Origin: Oscillospiraceae bacterium
GTDB lineage: Bacteria > Bacillota > Clostridia > Oscillospirales > Ruminococcaceae
NCBI GenBank assembly: GCA_021201235.1
Contig: JAJQFI010000024.1
Location: 1 to 64,000, forward strand
DNA: 64,000 nucleotides
Reading direction: 5' to 3'
The stretch's first letter is position 1. Each line of letters begins with the position of its first letter. A program made the position numbers and the translations under genes. This document shows positions 10,669 to 20,423 of the stretch, in pieces. The notes below the pieces were generated by a model, which was not told the DNA's origin, searched no databases, and was given only the letters and a program-made list of their open reading frames with translations.

Positions 10669-10753
10669 TTATTAATGATTCTATCGGTATGGTTGATTCC
10701 ATCCCGCAGAATAAAGCAAAAACAGCCCGTAAGGGCGGAAACGGAGTGTTACT

Positions 10754-11161
10754 ATGATTAAACTGATCACCGGCAAAAAGGGATCCGGCAAAACCAAAAT
10801 ACTGCTTGACCTTATCAAGGACGCAGTCGCCAACACCAAGGGAAACATAGTCTGCATCGAAAAGAGCATGCAGCTCACCTATGACATTCCTTACAGTGTC
10901 AGACTCGTTGATGTCGATGGCTATAAGATTGACAGTTACGACAAGTTCTACGGCTTCATCACCGGAACTATTGCCGCAAACTATGATATATCCGAGATTT
11001 TTGTTGACGGAATTCTTAAGATTGGCGGCAGAAATTACGACGAGCTTGAAAACCTCTTCGAAAAGATTGAGGCTGTTGCTCCCGACATCCTTATCGTCTT
11101 CACGGTTTCCGAGGACAAGGAGAATCTTCCCGAGAGCATCGTAAAGCGTCTCGACAACTGA
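10754..11161 (+). CDS. Small P-loop NTPase-like protein (135 aa)
   Basis: N-terminal Walker A ITGKKGSGKTK; Walker B-like DILIVFTVSED. Confidence 0.7.
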   Translation: MIKLITGKKGSGKTKILLDLIKDAVANTKGNIVCIEKSMQLTYDIPYSVRLVDVDGYKIDSYDKFYGFITGTIAANYDISEIFVDGILKIGGRNYDELENLFEKIEAVAPDILIVFTVSEDKENLPESIVKRLDN

Positions 11162-11309
11162 ATTCTTTTGTAAGCGTGCTTCTCCGCCGTGAATCATTGT
11201 TTTGCGGCGGAGATGAAGTGTGTTATCGGGCGAGGAATCAAAATTTTTCAAAACTATTGACATTCTGCGCTCGCTAAAGTATAATGTTTTTGATATTCTG
11301 AGGTGTAAT

Positions 11310-11780
11310 GTGCTGCTGAAGCTTAAGCCGCTGTTTGACGGGGAGGACGGCGAATGTCCTGTCGAAACCGACATTCCCCAAAGCGATATGGACAAGTATA
11401 AGGGAGTAGGGGAGTTCATCACTCCCGTGACCTTACGGGGAAAAACAGTCTGCCGAGCCGGAATTGTAACGCTTTCTTATAATCTCGACTACACTGTTTC
11501 CCATATCTGCGACCGATGCTCGGCTGAATTCACCCGCCGGTATAATCAGGATTATACTCATATCCTCGTGAGAGGCGACGAAGATAACGAAAATCTTCCC
11601 GACGATGATGAGTATGTCTATTGCTCCGGTGAAACTCTTGATCTTGGTGGGTTAGCTATCTCAGATTTGCTGCTTTCAATGCCGACCAAAATTCTTTGCC
11701 GTGAAGATTGCAATGGCATTTGCCCGAGATGCGGCAAAAATCTCAACGACGGTGATTGCGATTGCGAAAGTGACCAATAA
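11310..11780 (+). CDS. DUF177/YceD family protein
   Basis: CDRCSAEF ... CREDCNGICPRCGKNLNDGDCDC; lies immediately upstream of rpmF as is usual. GTG 11310 preferred over the ORF-track start 11220 because of the upstream GAGGTG. Confidence 0.75.
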   Translation: MLLKLKPLFDGEDGECPVETDIPQSDMDKYKGVGEFITPVTLRGKTVCRAGIVTLSYNLDYTVSHICDRCSAEFTRRYNQDYTHILVRGDEDNENLPDDDEYVYCSGETLDLGGLAISDLLLSMPTKILCREDCNGICPRCGKNLNDGDCDCESDQ

Positions 11781-11837
11781 TCATTTGTGCAAAGCAAAGT
11801 AGCTATGTCATAATTTGTCAAGGAGGAGGTGCTGAAA

Positions 11838-12020
11838 ATGGCAGTACCGAAGAGAAAAGTCTCCAAAGCAAGAAGAGACAAAAGACGTTCAAGCGTTTGG
11901 AAGCTTGACGCTCCCGCACTTTCAAGGTGCTCCAACTGCGGTGCTTTAACCTCACCGCACAAGGTTTGCAGTAACTGCGGCTACTATAAGGGTACCATGG
12001 TTATCGAGAAGGAAGCATAG
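11838..12020 (+). CDS. rpmF: 50S ribosomal protein L32
   Basis: MAVPKRKVSKARRDKRRSSVWKL, CSNCG...CSNCGYY. Confidence 0.97.
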   Translation: MAVPKRKVSKARRDKRRSSVWKLDAPALSRCSNCGALTSPHKVCSNCGYYKGTMVIEKEA

Positions 12021-12047
12021 TCTTTAAACGAAGCTTTGTCTTCTTCA

Positions 12048-12084
12048 AAATCAGAGAAGGAGCATTTCCTTCTCTGATTTTTTT
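12048..12084 (+). terminator. Rho-independent terminator after rpmF
   Basis: aaatcagagaagga-gcattt-ccttctctgattttttt. Confidence 0.85.
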
Positions 12085-12126
12085 AATAACTTCTACCATT
12101 ATATTCTGAATTTAAGGAGGCGGAGC

Positions 12127-13458
12127 ATGGCTTTGCCGATTGTCGCCGTTGTGGGGCGACCCAACGTAGGAAAATCCACATTATTCAATAAGCTTATAGG
12201 CAAGAGACTTTCGATAGTCGACGACACCCCGGGCGTCACAAGAGACAGAATTTACTCAAAGTGCGAGTGGCGTGCCCGTGAATTTATGCTCGTAGACACC
12301 GGAGGAATAGAACCCAAAACAACCGATACCATACTCGTCCAGATGAGACGTCAAGCTCAGATTGCGATTGATAAAGCGTCTGTAATCATCTTGGTAACCG
12401 ATATCCGTTCCGGAGTAACTGCAAACGACTATGAAGTAGCGTCGATGCTCCAGAAGTCGGGAAAACCGATTGTACTCTGCGTCAATAAATGCGACAGATT
12501 GGGTCCTCCCGAGCCGGAATTCTATGAATTCTATAATCTCGGTCTTGGGGATCCCGTTGAGGTTTCATCCGTTCACGGCTACGGCACCGGTGATTTACTT
12601 GACAGAGTTTTAGAAAATCTTCCCGAGAGCGATGGAAACGAAGATAAAGACAGCATTCGTGTCGCTGTGATAGGCAAGCCGAATGTCGGTAAGTCCTCCA
12701 TTATCAACAGAATCGTTGGTGAGGAAAGAGCGATAGTTTCCAACATTGCAGGAACCACCAGAGATGCCACGGATGCCGAAGTCGAAAACGAATGGGGAAA
12801 ATATACTTTTGTCGACACTGCCGGTATAAGAAAGAAATCGAAAGTATACGAAAATATCGAGCACTACAGCGTCCTCAGAGCTTATATGGCGGTTGACGAG
12901 GCTGATGTCGCCGTTATAGTAATAGATGCTTCTGTCGGCTTCACGGAACAGGACTCCAAAGTCGCGGGTTATGCCCATGAACAAGGCAAGGCTTGCATAG
13001 TTGCCGTCAACAAGTGGGATACAATCGAAAAGGACACCAACACCATGAAGGAGTTCTCCGATAATCTCAAGGAGAAGCTCAGCTTTATGGACTATGTTCC
13101 GTTTATATTCATTTCCGCAAAGACGGGACAGCGTGTGGACAAGCTTTTCGAGCTTATTAACCGCGTCTATGCAAACAATTCAATGAGAATATCCACAGGC
13201 AAGCTCAACGACATCTTAGCTTACTCCGTCAACAGAGTACAGCCGCCGTCGGACAAGGGCAAGCGCCTGAAAATATACTATATGACTCAGCCTTCGACCA
13301 ATCCGCCTACAATCGTCATGTTTGTAAATTTGGCGGAGCTGTTCCACTTCTCATATCGCAGATATCTTGAGAACCAGATAAGGGACACCTTCGGAGGACT
13401 TGAGGGAACACCTATTCGCATTATCGTCCGTGAAAGAGATAATCAGGACACTAAATAA
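12127..13458 (+). CDS. der: Ribosome biogenesis GTPase Der (EngA), double GTPase
   Basis: Two G1 motifs (GRPNVGKS, GKPNVGKS), two NKxD motifs (NKCD, NKWD), C-terminal KH-like domain. Confidence 0.97.
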   Translation: MALPIVAVVGRPNVGKSTLFNKLIGKRLSIVDDTPGVTRDRIYSKCEWRAREFMLVDTGGIEPKTTDTILVQMRRQAQIAIDKASVIILVTDIRSGVTANDYEVASMLQKSGKPIVLCVNKCDRLGPPEPEFYEFYNLGLGDPVEVSSVHGYGTGDLLDRVLENLPESDGNEDKDSIRVAVIGKPNVGKSSIINRIVGEERAIVSNIAGTTRDATDAEVENEWGKYTFVDTAGIRKKSKVYENIEHYSVLRAYMAVDEADVAVIVIDASVGFTEQDSKVAGYAHEQGKACIVAVNKWDTIEKDTNTMKEFSDNLKEKLSFMDYVPFIFISAKTGQRVDKLFELINRVYANNSMRISTGKLNDILAYSVNRVQPPSDKGKRLKIYYMTQPSTNPPTIVMFVNLAELFHFSYRRYLENQIRDTFGGLEGTPIRIIVRERDNQDTK

Positions 13459-13472
13459 CAGGAGCTGACAAA

Positions 13473-14147
13473 TTGTACTATCTGGCTTTACTCGTGGTTG
13501 CGGTTATATCCTATCTGATAGGAAGCCTCAACTCCGCAATAATTTCCGTTCGTCTTGTTAAAGGGGAGGATATCAGGGATTACGGTAGTCATAATGCAGG
13601 ACTTACGAATGTATACCGTACCTTCGGCGGCATCAGTGCGGCGATGACTTTGATTATTGATGTCCTTAAGGGCATTGTTGTTGTTTTCGGAACAAGAGCT
13701 GTGCTCTTTTCGTCAGGATTATTTTCGAGCGATGAGCACAATGTCATGACTGTCTGCATGGTTACTTCGATGTTCGCTGTGATGGGACATTGCTTCCCGA
13801 TTTTCTATGGCTTTAAAGGCGGAAAGGGAATTTTAATTGCGGCCGTTTGCACTATATGTATAAATCCGTTGGCATTTTTGTTGGCTCTGATTGCATTTCT
13901 TATTGTATTTATTGCAACAAGATATGTGTCTCTCAGTTCCATCACATGCTGTGTGGTCTACCCGATATGCTACATTTTAGCCGACCTGATAATGCTCGGC
14001 GAGCTCAATATTTATACGGCTATACACGCAATTATAGCCCTTGCAATGGGCGCTTTCTGCTTTGTAAGACATATGCCGAATATTCAGCGACTCAGAAACC
14101 ATACGGAATCAAAATTTACATTCAGAAAGCGAGGAGATAACAAGTGA
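13473..14147 (+). CDS. plsY: Acyl-phosphate glycerol-3-phosphate acyltransferase PlsY (TTG start)
   Basis: IGSLNSAIISVRLVKGEDIRDYGSHNAGLTNVYRTFG; FKGGKG; multi-TM. Confidence 0.93.
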   Translation: MYYLALLVVAVISYLIGSLNSAIISVRLVKGEDIRDYGSHNAGLTNVYRTFGGISAAMTLIIDVLKGIVVVFGTRAVLFSSGLFSSDEHNVMTVCMVTSMFAVMGHCFPIFYGFKGGKGILIAAVCTICINPLAFLLALIAFLIVFIATRYVSLSSITCCVVYPICYILADLIMLGELNIYTAIHAIIALAMGAFCFVRHMPNIQRLRNHTESKFTFRKRGDNK

Positions 14148-15127
14148 CAAGCATCACAATCTTAGGCTCAGGCGGATGGGGACTTGCGCTTGCGTGCACT
14201 TCTTCTCGACTCGGTCATGATGTGACCGTCTGGAGCGCCTTTAAGGACGAACTCGACACGATAAGAAGAACGGGGGAATTAAGAGCAAAGCTTCCGGGCG
14301 TTCAGATTCCGAAGTCGGTCAATCTCTGCGAGGATATATCCTGCGCATCGGACAGGGACATAGTAGTGGTCGGAATACCTTCGAAATTCGTCCGCTCTGT
14401 CTGTGAACAGGCAAAACCTTACGTCAATAAGAACAGTATAATCGTGAGCAGTGCAAAGGGGCTTGAAGACGGATCTTTGAAGCGTATGAGCGAAGTCATC
14501 GGGGAAGTCTTTTCCGATAACAAAATTGCCGTTCTTTCGGGACCGTCGCATGCGGAAGAGCTCGGCAGAGGAATGCCGACTGCGGTTGCGGTTGCTTCCG
14601 ATGATGAGGAAGCCGCTCGTCTGATTCAGTCAAGCTTTTCCGATGATGTATTAAGACTTTATGTCAATTCCGATGTTATCGGCTGTGAAGTCGGCGGTGC
14701 TGTCAAGAATGTAATAGCCCTCTGTTCGGGAGTTGTCGGAGGTCTCGGATTTGGCGACAACACAAAAGCCGCTCTCATGACAAGAGGCTTGAGCGAAATC
14801 ACCCGTCTCGGTGTGGCAATGGGTGCCAAACAGGACACCTTCAGCGGTCTTGCAGGACTTGGTGATCTGGTTGTAACCTGCACAAGCATGCACTCCCGCA
14901 ACTATCGTGCCGGACTTCTCATCGGTCAGGGCGTCGAGCCCGAGGAAGCCGTCAGAAGAATCGGCACAGTAGAGGGCTATGCCTGCGCCAAGGCAACATT
15001 GGAGCTTGCAAATAAATATGGGGTAGATATGCCGATAACGACTGAAGTCAATAAAGTGTTGTTTGAAGGCAAATCGCCGAGTGTGGCAATTAATGAGCTG
15101 ATGCTCCGACCTGTCAGAACTGAGTAA
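14144..15127 (+). CDS. gpsA: Glycerol-3-phosphate dehydrogenase [NAD(P)+] (GTG start)
   Basis: ILGSGGWGLALA; GPSHAEELGRGMPTA; GLGDLVVTCTS. Confidence 0.96.
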   Translation: MTSITILGSGGWGLALACTSSRLGHDVTVWSAFKDELDTIRRTGELRAKLPGVQIPKSVNLCEDISCASDRDIVVVGIPSKFVRSVCEQAKPYVNKNSIIVSSAKGLEDGSLKRMSEVIGEVFSDNKIAVLSGPSHAEELGRGMPTAVAVASDDEEAARLIQSSFSDDVLRLYVNSDVIGCEVGGAVKNVIALCSGVVGGLGFGDNTKAALMTRGLSEITRLGVAMGAKQDTFSGLAGLGDLVVTCTSMHSRNYRAGLLIGQGVEPEEAVRRIGTVEGYACAKATLELANKYGVDMPITTEVNKVLFEGKSPSVAINELMLRPVRTE

Positions 15128-15157
15128 AATTTATTCATGAGATTTGCGTGAAACCTA

Positions 15158-15186
15158 TTTACTTTGGAGCGAATTTAGGTTAAAAT
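15158..15186 (+). promoter_or_regulatory. Predicted promoter of the pyrH operon
   Basis: TTTACT-N17-TAAAAT; AACCTA (15152-15157) and TAGGTT (15176-15181) inverted arms flank the spacer. Confidence 0.4.
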
Positions 15187-15258
15187 TAGATGTGGTTAGC
15201 AGTGACTTGCTATGCCATATGTAAACAAAACAAATAAATATATTGGAGAGTGCTGTTT

Positions 15259-15963
15259 ATGGAGCCGAAGTATAAGCGTATTCTTTTAAAGCTGAGCGGA
15301 GAAGCTCTTGCCGGTGATAAGAAGACCGGACTTGATTTCGACACAATCGGAAATATTTGCCGTAGTGTCAAGAGGTGCTATGATGCCGGAGTTCAGATAG
15401 GAATAGTCGTCGGAGGCGGCAATTTCTGGCGTGGACGTTCAAGCGGCGCAATGGACAGAACAAGAGCCGACCACATCGGTATGCTCGCAACGGCGATGAA
15501 CGCTCTGGCGGTTGCCGACAGTCTCGAAGCGCTGGGCGCTGAAGTAAGAGTCCAGACAGCTATTGAAATGCGTCAGATTGCCGAGCCATATATAAGAAAC
15601 AAGGCAGTAAGACATCTCGAAAAAGGAAGAATAGTCATCTTCGGTTGCGGAACGGGAAGCCCGTTCTTCTCGACTGACACGGCATCTTCTCTTCGTGCGG
15701 CTGAAGTTGAGGCGGACGTAATGCTGAAAGCCACCATGGTCGACGGCGTATACGACAAAGACCCGCATAAGTATACCGATGCCGTCAAGTATGACAAGCT
15801 TGACCTCGACGACGTAGTCTCAAAGCACCTGGGGGTAATGGATGCTACAGCCGCTTCCATGTGCAAGGAAAACGAAATCCCCGTAATCGTATTCAATCTC
15901 GAAAATCCCGACAACATCTACGATGCCGTTATGGGCGAAGATGTCGGAACAATACTTTACTGA
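15259..15963 (+). CDS. pyrH: UMP kinase
   Basis: [45 protein letters not shown]. Confidence 0.96.
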   Translation: MEPKYKRILLKLSGEALAGDKKTGLDFDTIGNICRSVKRCYDAGVQIGIVVGGGNFWRGRSSGAMDRTRADHIGMLATAMNALAVADSLEALGAEVRVQTAIEMRQIAEPYIRNKAVRHLEKGRIVIFGCGTGSPFFSTDTASSLRAAEVEADVMLKATMVDGVYDKDPHKYTDAVKYDKLDLDDVVSKHLGVMDATAASMCKENEIPVIVFNLENPDNIYDAVMGEDVGTILY

Positions 15964-15985
15964 CAACTGAAAGGAAGGAATCATA

Positions 15986-16540
15986 ATGAAAGATACTGTG
16001 AATAACGCTAAGGAAAAGATGGAGAAAACCCTTAAGGTTCTGGCTTCCGATTTTGCGGCAATAAGAGCCGGCAGAGCTAATCCTGCTGTTCTTGACAGAA
16101 TCATGGTTGACTACTACGGAACCCAGACTCCCATCAATCAGATGGCGGCTATCTCGGTTCAGGACGCAAGAGTTCTTGTAATCCAGCCGTGGGACAAGTC
16201 CTCCCTTAAAGCTATCGAAAAGGCAATTCAGGCGAGCGACCTCGGAATCAATCCGATTAATGACGGCACCGTTATCCGCCTTACCTTCCCACAGCTCAGC
16301 GAGGAGCGCCGTAAGGATCTCACAAAGGATATAAGAAAGCTCGGTGAGGATTCAAAGGTTGCCGTTCGCTCGATAAGACGCGACGCAAACAAAAAGATAA
16401 AGACCATGAAGAAGAACGGCGATGTCACCGAGGACGATGTAAAGCAGTTCGACAAGGACATCCAGAAGCTCACCGACAAATACATTGCACAGGTTGACGA
16501 GCAGGTTTCAATCAAGGAAAAAGAAATTCTTTCCGTCTGA
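15986..16540 (+). CDS. frr: Ribosome recycling factor
   Basis: LASDFAAIRAGRANPAVLDRI; YYGTQTPINQMA; ALT-type C-terminal helices. Confidence 0.96.
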   Translation: MKDTVNNAKEKMEKTLKVLASDFAAIRAGRANPAVLDRIMVDYYGTQTPINQMAAISVQDARVLVIQPWDKSSLKAIEKAIQASDLGINPINDGTVIRLTFPQLSEERRKDLTKDIRKLGEDSKVAVRSIRRDANKKIKTMKKNGDVTEDDVKQFDKDIQKLTDKYIAQVDEQVSIKEKEILSV

Positions 16541-16617
16541 TTTTAATCAAAATACCCTGAACAGTTTCACCCTTCGGGGTGAGACTGTTTGATTGTTTAC
16601 ATACAGGAGTGATTTGC

Positions 16618-17340
16618 TTGGCAGATGAGATAAAACAGCTTAAGATACCGACGCATGTCGCATTTATCATGGACGGCAATGGCAAATGGGCAAAAAAGCG
16701 CCTTATGCCCCGAAATTACGGTCACCGAGAAGGTGCAAAGGCTCTCAAAACCGTTATAAGAGCATGCAAAGACCTTGGAATCAGATACGCCACGTTCTAC
16801 GCATTTTCCACCGAAAACTGGAGTCGCCCCGATGACGAAGTAAAGGGGCTGATGGATTTATTTGATGAACAGCTCGACACTCTCAAACAATACACGGACG
16901 AAAATGCCAGGCTTATATTTATCGGCGACAGAACAAAGCTGAGCGATAGTCTCCAGAAGAAGATGGCTGAAAACGAAGAAGGCTCAAAGGACAACACCGG
17001 TCTTACCGTTCTTATTGCCGTTAATTACGGCAGTCACGATGAAATAACAAGGGCAGTGAAGCAAATCGCTTCTTTGTCGAAAGAAGGCTATATTTCCGAA
17101 GAACAGATAACTCCCGAGCTTATAAATTCATTCCTGGATACAAAAGATATCCCTCCGGTTGATTTGCTTATAAGAACCGGTGGGGAAGAGAGAATATCGA
17201 ACTTTTTGATATGGCAATGCGCATATGCTGAATTTTACTTCTGCCCGACACTTTGGCCCGATTTCGGGAAAAATGAACTGATAGATGCTCTTAAAAATTA
17301 TACTTCCAGAGACAGACGCTTCGGCGGAGTTATGAACTGA
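16618..17340 (+). CDS. uppS: Isoprenyl transferase / undecaprenyl diphosphate synthase (TTG start)
   Basis: VAFIMDGNGKWAKKR; HREGAKAL; FSTENWSRP; LIRTGGEERISNFLIWQ. TTG 16618 after AGGAG (ORF track begins at 16579). Confidence 0.95.
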   Translation: MADEIKQLKIPTHVAFIMDGNGKWAKKRLMPRNYGHREGAKALKTVIRACKDLGIRYATFYAFSTENWSRPDDEVKGLMDLFDEQLDTLKQYTDENARLIFIGDRTKLSDSLQKKMAENEEGSKDNTGLTVLIAVNYGSHDEITRAVKQIASLSKEGYISEEQITPELINSFLDTKDIPPVDLLIRTGGEERISNFLIWQCAYAEFYFCPTLWPDFGKNELIDALKNYTSRDRRFGGVMN

Positions 17341-17356
17341 AAAGAAGGGACATAAA

Positions 17357-18181
17357 TTGAAAACAAGAATAATAACGGCTGTTGTATCACTTGCTCTTTT
17401 GGCGGTTGTTCTCTGCTTTCACAACACAATAGTGCTCAATATTGCCGTAGCCGCTCTAACTGCTGAAATGATGTTCGAGCTTTTCCGTGCAACCAAGCTT
17501 TTAAAGAGCGCTTTATTTATTGGAAGTCTGTGCCTGTCCGTATTTTTCCCGTTTGCAGTCAGGTTTCTTTCAGTGAGCGACGGTTTGTACATATATTTAG
17601 CAGTTATATTTGCATATATCATACTATATGCCCTGGATGTCTTCATCGGCTATGAAAAGACCGATGTCGGCGTATATTCGACGGTCGCACTTTATTCACT
17701 GTTGATTGCTGTTGCAATGTCAAGTCTCTGTGCTATTGAGGCTTCAAGCGAGCAGTTTGGGCTTCTCACGTTGATTCTTACATTTTGCGGAGCATGGCTT
17801 GATGACACCGGAGCATACTTTGCAGGAACATTTTTGGGCAAACACAAGCTCTGCCCGAAAATCAGCCCCAAGAAAACGGTCGAGGGCTTTATCGGCGGTA
17901 TTCTCACCGATGTAATACTGTTTGTAATATTCGGACTTGTCGTTGATCTGGTAATGGTTGAGGTGCAGGTTAATTACATACTCATGGCGCTTCTGGGTGC
18001 TGGTTGTGCACTTTTGGGCGTAACAGGTGACCTGTTTGCGTCAGTTGTCAAGCGTCACTGCGGCGTCAAGGACTATGGTAATCTGTTTCCCGGACACGGC
18101 GGTGCTCTCGACAGATTTGATAGCGTGGTATTTGTAGCCCCGTTCATGGCGCTCTGTGCTTCGGGCATCGGCATATTCTGA
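17357..18181 (+). CDS. cdsA: Phosphatidate cytidylyltransferase (TTG start)
   Basis: Multi-TM; C-terminal signature VKRHCGVKDYGNLFPGHGGALDRFDS; DDTGAYFAG. Confidence 0.94.
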   Translation: MKTRIITAVVSLALLAVVLCFHNTIVLNIAVAALTAEMMFELFRATKLLKSALFIGSLCLSVFFPFAVRFLSVSDGLYIYLAVIFAYIILYALDVFIGYEKTDVGVYSTVALYSLLIAVAMSSLCAIEASSEQFGLLTLILTFCGAWLDDTGAYFAGTFLGKHKLCPKISPKKTVEGFIGGILTDVILFVIFGLVVDLVMVEVQVNYILMALLGAGCALLGVTGDLFASVVKRHCGVKDYGNLFPGHGGALDRFDSVVFVAPFMALCASGIGIF

Positions 18182-18197
18182 TTTGGGGTTGATATAA

Positions 18198-19349
18198 ATG
18201 AAGAAAGTATCTCTTTTAGGTTCAACCGGTTCAATCGGCGTTCAGTCTCTTGATGTTATCAAAAGGCATGGTCTTTCCGTAACCGCCATTTCCGCAAAAT
18301 CCAACTGGAGGCTTCTTTCGGAGCAAGCTCTCGAATTCAAGCCGAAGCTTGTCTGTATCTATGACAGCGAATATGTTGAGCCGCTCAAAGATGAACTGAA
18401 GGGGACAGGTATAACCGTATTATCCGGTATGGACGGACTCTGCGAAGCGGCTTGTGAACCAGAATCGGATATTGTTCTGAATTCGGTAGTCGGCATGGTC
18501 GGGCTTGAGCCGACGCTTGCGGCGATAAACGCCGGAAAAAACATAGCTCTTGCAAACAAAGAGACTTTGGTTGCCGGCGGAATGCTTGTAACCGAGGCTA
18601 TAAAGCAAAAGGGCGTTAAGCTCTATCCCGTTGACAGCGAGCATTCGGCTATATTGCAGTCTCTGGAATCCGGAAACCGCAGTGATTTGCATAAAATAAT
18701 ACTCACAGCATCGGGCGGACCGTTCTTCGGAAAGATCTATGCAGAGCTCGAAAATATGACAGCTAAGGACGCGCTGAAGCATCCGAACTGGAACATGGGT
18801 GCAAAGATAACGATTGATTCCTCAACCCTGATGAACAAAGGCTTTGAGTTTTTGGAGGCAATGTGGCTCTTCGATGTCAAGCCTTCTCAGATTGAAATCG
18901 TTGTTCACAGAGAAAGCGTTGTCCATTCGGCAGTTGAATTCAACGACGGCTCTATAATCGCTCAGCTCGGTGTGCCTGATATGAGAATACCGATTCAGTA
19001 TGCGCTGTTGTATCCGAATCGTCCCGAATCAAACGTCAAGAGATTATCCTTGACCGATTACGGAACCCTGAGTTTTTTGAAGCCGGATATCGAGACATTC
19101 AGATGCCTCGGGCTTTGTATAAAAGCCGCAGAAATTGCCGATACTACAGCACCGGCGATTGTGAACGCCGCCAACGAGATAGCCGTAGCAAGCTTTTTGA
19201 GGGGTGAAATCGGTTTCAACGACATAGCAAGGCTTGCGGAAAGTGCGTTTAACAGCATAGAGCATAAGACCGTAAACAACCTGAGCGATGTTCTTTCGGC
19301 AGACAAATCGGCGAGGGATTTTGTATCAAGCAAAATCAGAAAGGATTGA
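18198..19349 (+). CDS. dxr: 1-deoxy-D-xylulose-5-phosphate reductoisomerase
   Basis: LLGSTGSIGVQSLDV; NKETLVAGG; DSEHSAI; ASGGPF; MNKGFEFLEAMWLF. Confidence 0.96.
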   Translation: MKKVSLLGSTGSIGVQSLDVIKRHGLSVTAISAKSNWRLLSEQALEFKPKLVCIYDSEYVEPLKDELKGTGITVLSGMDGLCEAACEPESDIVLNSVVGMVGLEPTLAAINAGKNIALANKETLVAGGMLVTEAIKQKGVKLYPVDSEHSAILQSLESGNRSDLHKIILTASGGPFFGKIYAELENMTAKDALKHPNWNMGAKITIDSSTLMNKGFEFLEAMWLFDVKPSQIEIVVHRESVVHSAVEFNDGSIIAQLGVPDMRIPIQYALLYPNRPESNVKRLSLTDYGTLSFLKPDIETFRCLGLCIKAAEIADTTAPAIVNAANEIAVASFLRGEIGFNDIARLAESAFNSIEHKTVNNLSDVLSADKSARDFVSSKIRKD

Positions 19350-19353
19350 TACC

Positions 19354-20409
19354 TTGACCATAGTCTATATCTTAGTAGCGATTATCATTTTTGGAATTAT
19401 AATCATAATCCACGAGCTCGGGCACTTCGCCATGGCGAAGGCTATGGGAATAAGAGTAAACGAGTTTTCTATAGGTATGGGTCCGAAGATAGTCTCCTGG
19501 GGCAAAAAGGAGACGGCATACTCAATAAGATGCCTTCCAATCGGCGGCTTCGTCTCAATGGAAGGTGAGGACGAGTCGAGCGATGATCCTCGGGCTTTCC
19601 GCAACAGACCGGTCTGGCGGAGACTCCTCGTGGTCCTTATGGGACCGTTTATGAACATAGTTCTTGGTTTTCTGATTCTGGTTATTGTAACGGCATGCTC
19701 CGATGCGATAGTTTCCACTACAGTTGCCCAATTCTATACCGAAGATGCTTCGTCGCACATGACAGGTCTCGAGGTCGGCGACAAAATAGTTGAGGTAAAC
19801 GGTCGGAAGATATACACTGATACCGATATATCCTATGAGTTCCAGATTGACGAAGACGCAGTTTTTGATATGGTTGTAGTCCGAGATGGTGAGAAAGTAT
19901 CACTCAGTGGTGTTACATTTGAGTCAGCAGTAGCCGAAGATGGCACTTCAACGCTCTATATTGATTTTATGGTTGTCGGCGAGAAAGTCACTCCGGCTTC
20001 GGTTATAAGCTACTCTGCAAGAAAAACCGTCTCTGTCTCAAGAATGATATGGCTTTCGCTTGCTGATTTGCTTAAAGGCAACTACTCGATTAACGATTTA
20101 TCGGGTCCAGTCGGAATTGTCGACGCGATAGGCGAGGTTGTCAGCACCACTTCACAAGGCGTAGCGTTTACGGAAATGCTTGAGACCCTCATGACCTTTG
20201 TCGTTTATATAACCATCAATGTCGGCATATTCAATCTTCTTCCGATTCCCGCACTCGACGGTTCAAGAGCTATTTTCCTCATTATCGAGGGAATCAGAAG
20301 AAAGCCCGTCAAGCCAGAGCACGAGGGAATGGTTCACTTTATCGGAATGGCGGCAATGCTTCTTCTGATGCTCGTTGTCACTGTGAACGACATAATAAAG
20401 CTGTTTTAA
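19354..20409 (+). CDS. rseP: RIP/site-2 zinc metalloprotease RseP (TTG start)
   Basis: HELGHF active site; PDZ region; NLLPIPALDGSR LDG motif. TTG 19354 follows AAAGGA; ORF track begins at 19288 inside dxr. Confidence 0.94.
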   Translation: MTIVYILVAIIIFGIIIIIHELGHFAMAKAMGIRVNEFSIGMGPKIVSWGKKETAYSIRCLPIGGFVSMEGEDESSDDPRAFRNRPVWRRLLVVLMGPFMNIVLGFLILVIVTACSDAIVSTTVAQFYTEDASSHMTGLEVGDKIVEVNGRKIYTDTDISYEFQIDEDAVFDMVVVRDGEKVSLSGVTFESAVAEDGTSTLYIDFMVVGEKVTPASVISYSARKTVSVSRMIWLSLADLLKGNYSINDLSGPVGIVDAIGEVVSTTSQGVAFTEMLETLMTFVVYITINVGIFNLLPIPALDGSRAIFLIIEGIRRKPVKPEHEGMVHFIGMAAMLLLMLVVTVNDIIKLF

Positions 20410-20423
20410 AGGACGGTGCCATA

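Noticed and set aside
10655-11422. 255-aa minus-strand ORF opposite pgi end/P-loop/DUF177 genes
   Set aside because: Overlaps plus-strand genes with good SDs and recognisable motifs; antisense artefact of codon bias.
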